This document shows, in pieces, positions 4,136-5,760 of a stretch of DNA of 5,760 bases. The DNA lies in the NCBI GenBank assembly GCA_965652545.1, contig CBFGWV010000303.1, forward strand, positions 1 to 5,760, in the 5' to 3' direction. Numbering within the stretch: position 1 is the stretch's first letter; the number at the start of each line of letters is the position of its first letter. The position numbers were made by a program, and so were the translations under genes. This DNA comes from CBFGWV01 sp965652545. Lineage in GTDB: Bacteria; Pseudomonadota; Gammaproteobacteria; Competibacterales; Competibacteraceae. Under the pieces are notes generated by a model. The model searched no databases, was not told the origin of the DNA, and saw only the letters and a list, made by a program, of their open reading frames with translations.

Positions 4136-5760
4136 ATGCAACCTCGTCACGGCGGCCGGATTCTGGTCGATCAACTGATGCTGCAAGGGGTGGAGCGCGT
4201 GTTTTGCGTGCCGGGCGAGAGCTTCCTCGCCGCCCTGGACGGTTTGCACGATAGCGACATCGCCACCATCGTCTGCCGCCAGGAAGGCGGCGCCGCGATG
4301 ATGGCCGAGGCCCACGGCAAGCTTACCGGCCGCCCCGGCGTGGCCTTCGTCACCCGCGGCCCCGGGGCGACCAACGCCTCGGCCGGTGTGCACGTGGCGT
4401 TTCAGGATTCGACGCCGATGATCCTGTTCATCGGCCAGGTCGCCAGTCATCAACGCGACCGGGAGGCCTTTCAGGAGGTCGATTACCGGCAGATGTTCGG
4501 CCCGCTGGCCAAATGGGTGGCGCAGATCGACGTCACCGAGCGGATTCCCGAGTACCTCAGCCACGCCTTCCACGTGGCTACCGCCGGCCGCCCCGGGCCG
4601 GTGGTGCTGGCGCTGCCCGAGGACATGCTCTCGGCCACCGCTTCGGTCGGGGATGCGTTGCCCGCGATCACCGTGCAAAGCCCGGCCGGCCCGGCGGACG
4701 CCGAGGCGATCGCCCGACACCTGTCCGCGGCGCGGCGGCCGTTCGTCATTGTCGGCGGTGGTGGCTGGACGGCAGAGGCGTCGGACAATCTGGCGCGCTT
4801 CGCTGAGCATTTCACGCTACCGGTGGGGGCTTCGTTCCGCTGCCAGGATTACCTGGACAACCGCCATGCCAGCTACGTCGGCGATGTGGGCATCGGCATC
4901 AACCCCAAGCTGGCGGCGCGTGTACGCGAGAGCGATCTGCTGCTGGTGTTGGGTGCCCGTCTGGGGGAAATGACCACCAGCGGCTACAGCCTGGTCGGCA
5001 TCCCCTCGCCCGCCCAGACCTTGATCCATGTCTATCCGGACCCCAACGAACTTGGGCGGGTGTACCGGCCGGCGGTGGCGCTGGCCACCTCCCCGGCCGC
5101 CCTGCTGCCTCATCTGGCGGCGCTGGATGCGCCGGCCGCCCCGGTCTGGGCCGATGGCACGGCGGCGGCGAGGGCGGATTACGAACAATGGCAGCAGCCG
5201 GAGGAGACCCCGGGCGATCTGAAAATGGAGGCGGTCGTCCGCCATCTGTCCCAGACCCTGCCGGAAGATGCCATTCTCACCAATGGTGCGGGCAACTACT
5301 CCGCCTGGCTGCATCGCTATTACCAGTACAAGCGCTGGCGCACCCAGCTTGCACCCACCTCCGGCTCCATGGGCTACGGCTTGCCCGCGGCGGTGGCGGC
5401 GAAGCTGGCGTACCCCGACCGCGTCGTCGTGTGCTTCGCCGGTGACGGCTGCCTGCAGATGACGATGCAGGAGTTCGGCACCGCGGCTCAATACGGTGCC
5501 AACGTCATCGTGCTGGTCATCAACAACGGCATGTACGGCACTATCCGCATGCACCAGGAGCGCCACTACCCCGGCCGGGTCAGCGGGACGATGCTGCACA
5601 ACCCGGACTTCGCCGCCCTCGCCCGGGCCTACGGGGGCTATGGTGAAACGGTCACCCGCACGGCCGACTTCCCCGGCGCCATGGACAGGGCTTTGTCCGC
5701 CGGGGCGCCGGCCATGCTGGAGCTGCGCATCGACCCCGAAGCGCTGTCCCCGCGGCTGCG
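4136..5760 (+). CDS. Thiamine-diphosphate-dependent enzyme, acetolactate-synthase-like superfamily (C-terminus cut by window edge)
   Basis: This large cytoplasmic ThDP enzyme decarboxylates a 2-oxo acid and either releases the aldehyde or ligates it to an acceptor. The frame is open for 541 codons to the right edge; relatives run about 550-570 residues, so little is missing. Three domains are visible. The N-terminal pyrimidine-binding domain (about 5-170) contains VFCVPGES (22-29), catalytic Glu50 in CRQEGGA (47-53) and FVTRGPGATNASAGV (71-85). The central domain (about 185-330) includes VIVGGGG (204-210). The C-terminal pyrophosphate-binding domain carries GDG (436-438) and the closing NN (463-464), which together form the ThDP/Mg2+ motif. 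Glyoxylate carboligase lacks the catalytic glutamate (Val replaces it), so this is not that enzyme. The acetolactate-synthase R-Q-W-Q motif reads R-M-H-Q (471-474), arguing against a biosynthetic acetolactate synthase, and no small regulatory subunit gene is visible. Position behind the FadR-type regulator and opposite a TRAP operon points to catabolism. Substrate unknown. Confidence 0.93.
   Translation, partial: MQPRHGGRILVDQLMLQGVERVFCVPGESFLAALDGLHDSDIATIVCRQEGGAAMMAEAHGKLTGRPGVAFVTRGPGATNASAGVHVAFQDSTPMILFIGQVASHQRDREAFQEVDYRQMFGPLAKWVAQIDVTERIPEYLSHAFHVATAGRPGPVVLALPEDMLSATASVGDALPAITVQSPAGPADAEAIARHLSAARRPFVIVGGGGWTAEASDNLARFAEHFTLPVGASFRCQDYLDNRHASYVGDVGIGINPKLAARVRESDLLLVLGARLGEMTTSGYSLVGIPSPAQTLIHVYPDPNELGRVYRPAVALATSPAALLPHLAALDAPAAPVWADGTAAARADYEQWQQPEETPGDLKMEAVVRHLSQTLPEDAILTNGAGNYSAWLHRYYQYKRWRTQLAPTSGSMGYGLPAAVAAKLAYPDRVVVCFAGDGCLQMTMQEFGTAAQYGANVIVLVINNGMYGTIRMHQERHYPGRVSGTMLHNPDFAALARAYGGYGETVTRTADFPGAMDRALSAGAPAMLELRIDPEALSPRL

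Noticed and set aside
3656..4810. Minus-strand open frame (384 codons) antisense to the regulator and the ThDP gene
   Set aside because: Its composition (Arg, Gly, His, Ala-rich) and lack of motifs mark it as an antisense shadow of two well-supported genes.
4817..5599. Minus-strand open frame (260 codons) antisense to the ThDP gene
   Set aside because: It mirrors the codon pattern of the ThDP gene, shows no domain, and the plus-strand frame carries the GDG...NN cofactor motif over the same bases.

Overview
The window comes from a high-GC (roughly two-thirds G+C by eye), gene-dense bacterial chromosome or large replicon, most probably a proteobacterium. This rests on the TRAP transporter, the FadR-type regulator and the strong G/C bias at third codon positions. 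The sequence alone does not fix the genus. There are no RNA genes, insertion sequences, CRISPR arrays or phage genes.

The layout is a compact divergent catabolic cluster of five genes around one 174-bp control region (3173-3346). Leftward, on the minus strand, run an NAD(P)-dependent beta-hydroxyacid dehydrogenase (3-hydroxyisobutyrate / tartronate-semialdehyde reductase superfamily, 2273-3172), a TRAP substrate-binding protein DctP (1238-2224) and a TRAP large membrane subunit DctM (from 1177 off the left edge). Gaps are 48 and 60 bp, so this looks like one operon. Rightward, on the plus strand, run a FadR-subfamily GntR regulator (3347-4093) and, 42 bp later, a thiamine-diphosphate (ThDP) enzyme of the acetolactate-synthase-like superfamily (from 4136 off the right edge).

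The control region holds a perfect palindrome, TTGTCTGACAA (3237-3247), of the kind FadR-type regulators bind. It sits where it could overlap promoters for both arms. A second dyad lies at 3276-3299. The simplest model is that the regulator senses a small carboxylate or its breakdown product and releases both arms. DctP and DctM then import the acid, the dehydrogenase oxidises or reduces a hydroxy/oxo-acid, and the ThDP enzyme decarboxylates or ligates the resulting 2-oxo acid. The substrate cannot be read from the sequence. The ThDP enzyme keeps its catalytic glutamate, so it is not a classical glyoxylate carboligase, and the dehydrogenase has an unusual substrate-binding loop, so textbook pathway labels should not be applied.

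Points of interest are the absence of a DctQ small subunit between dctP and dctM, a GC-only hairpin in that gap, the regulator's apparent loss of two metal-ligand positions, and the non-canonical active-site residues in both enzymes.
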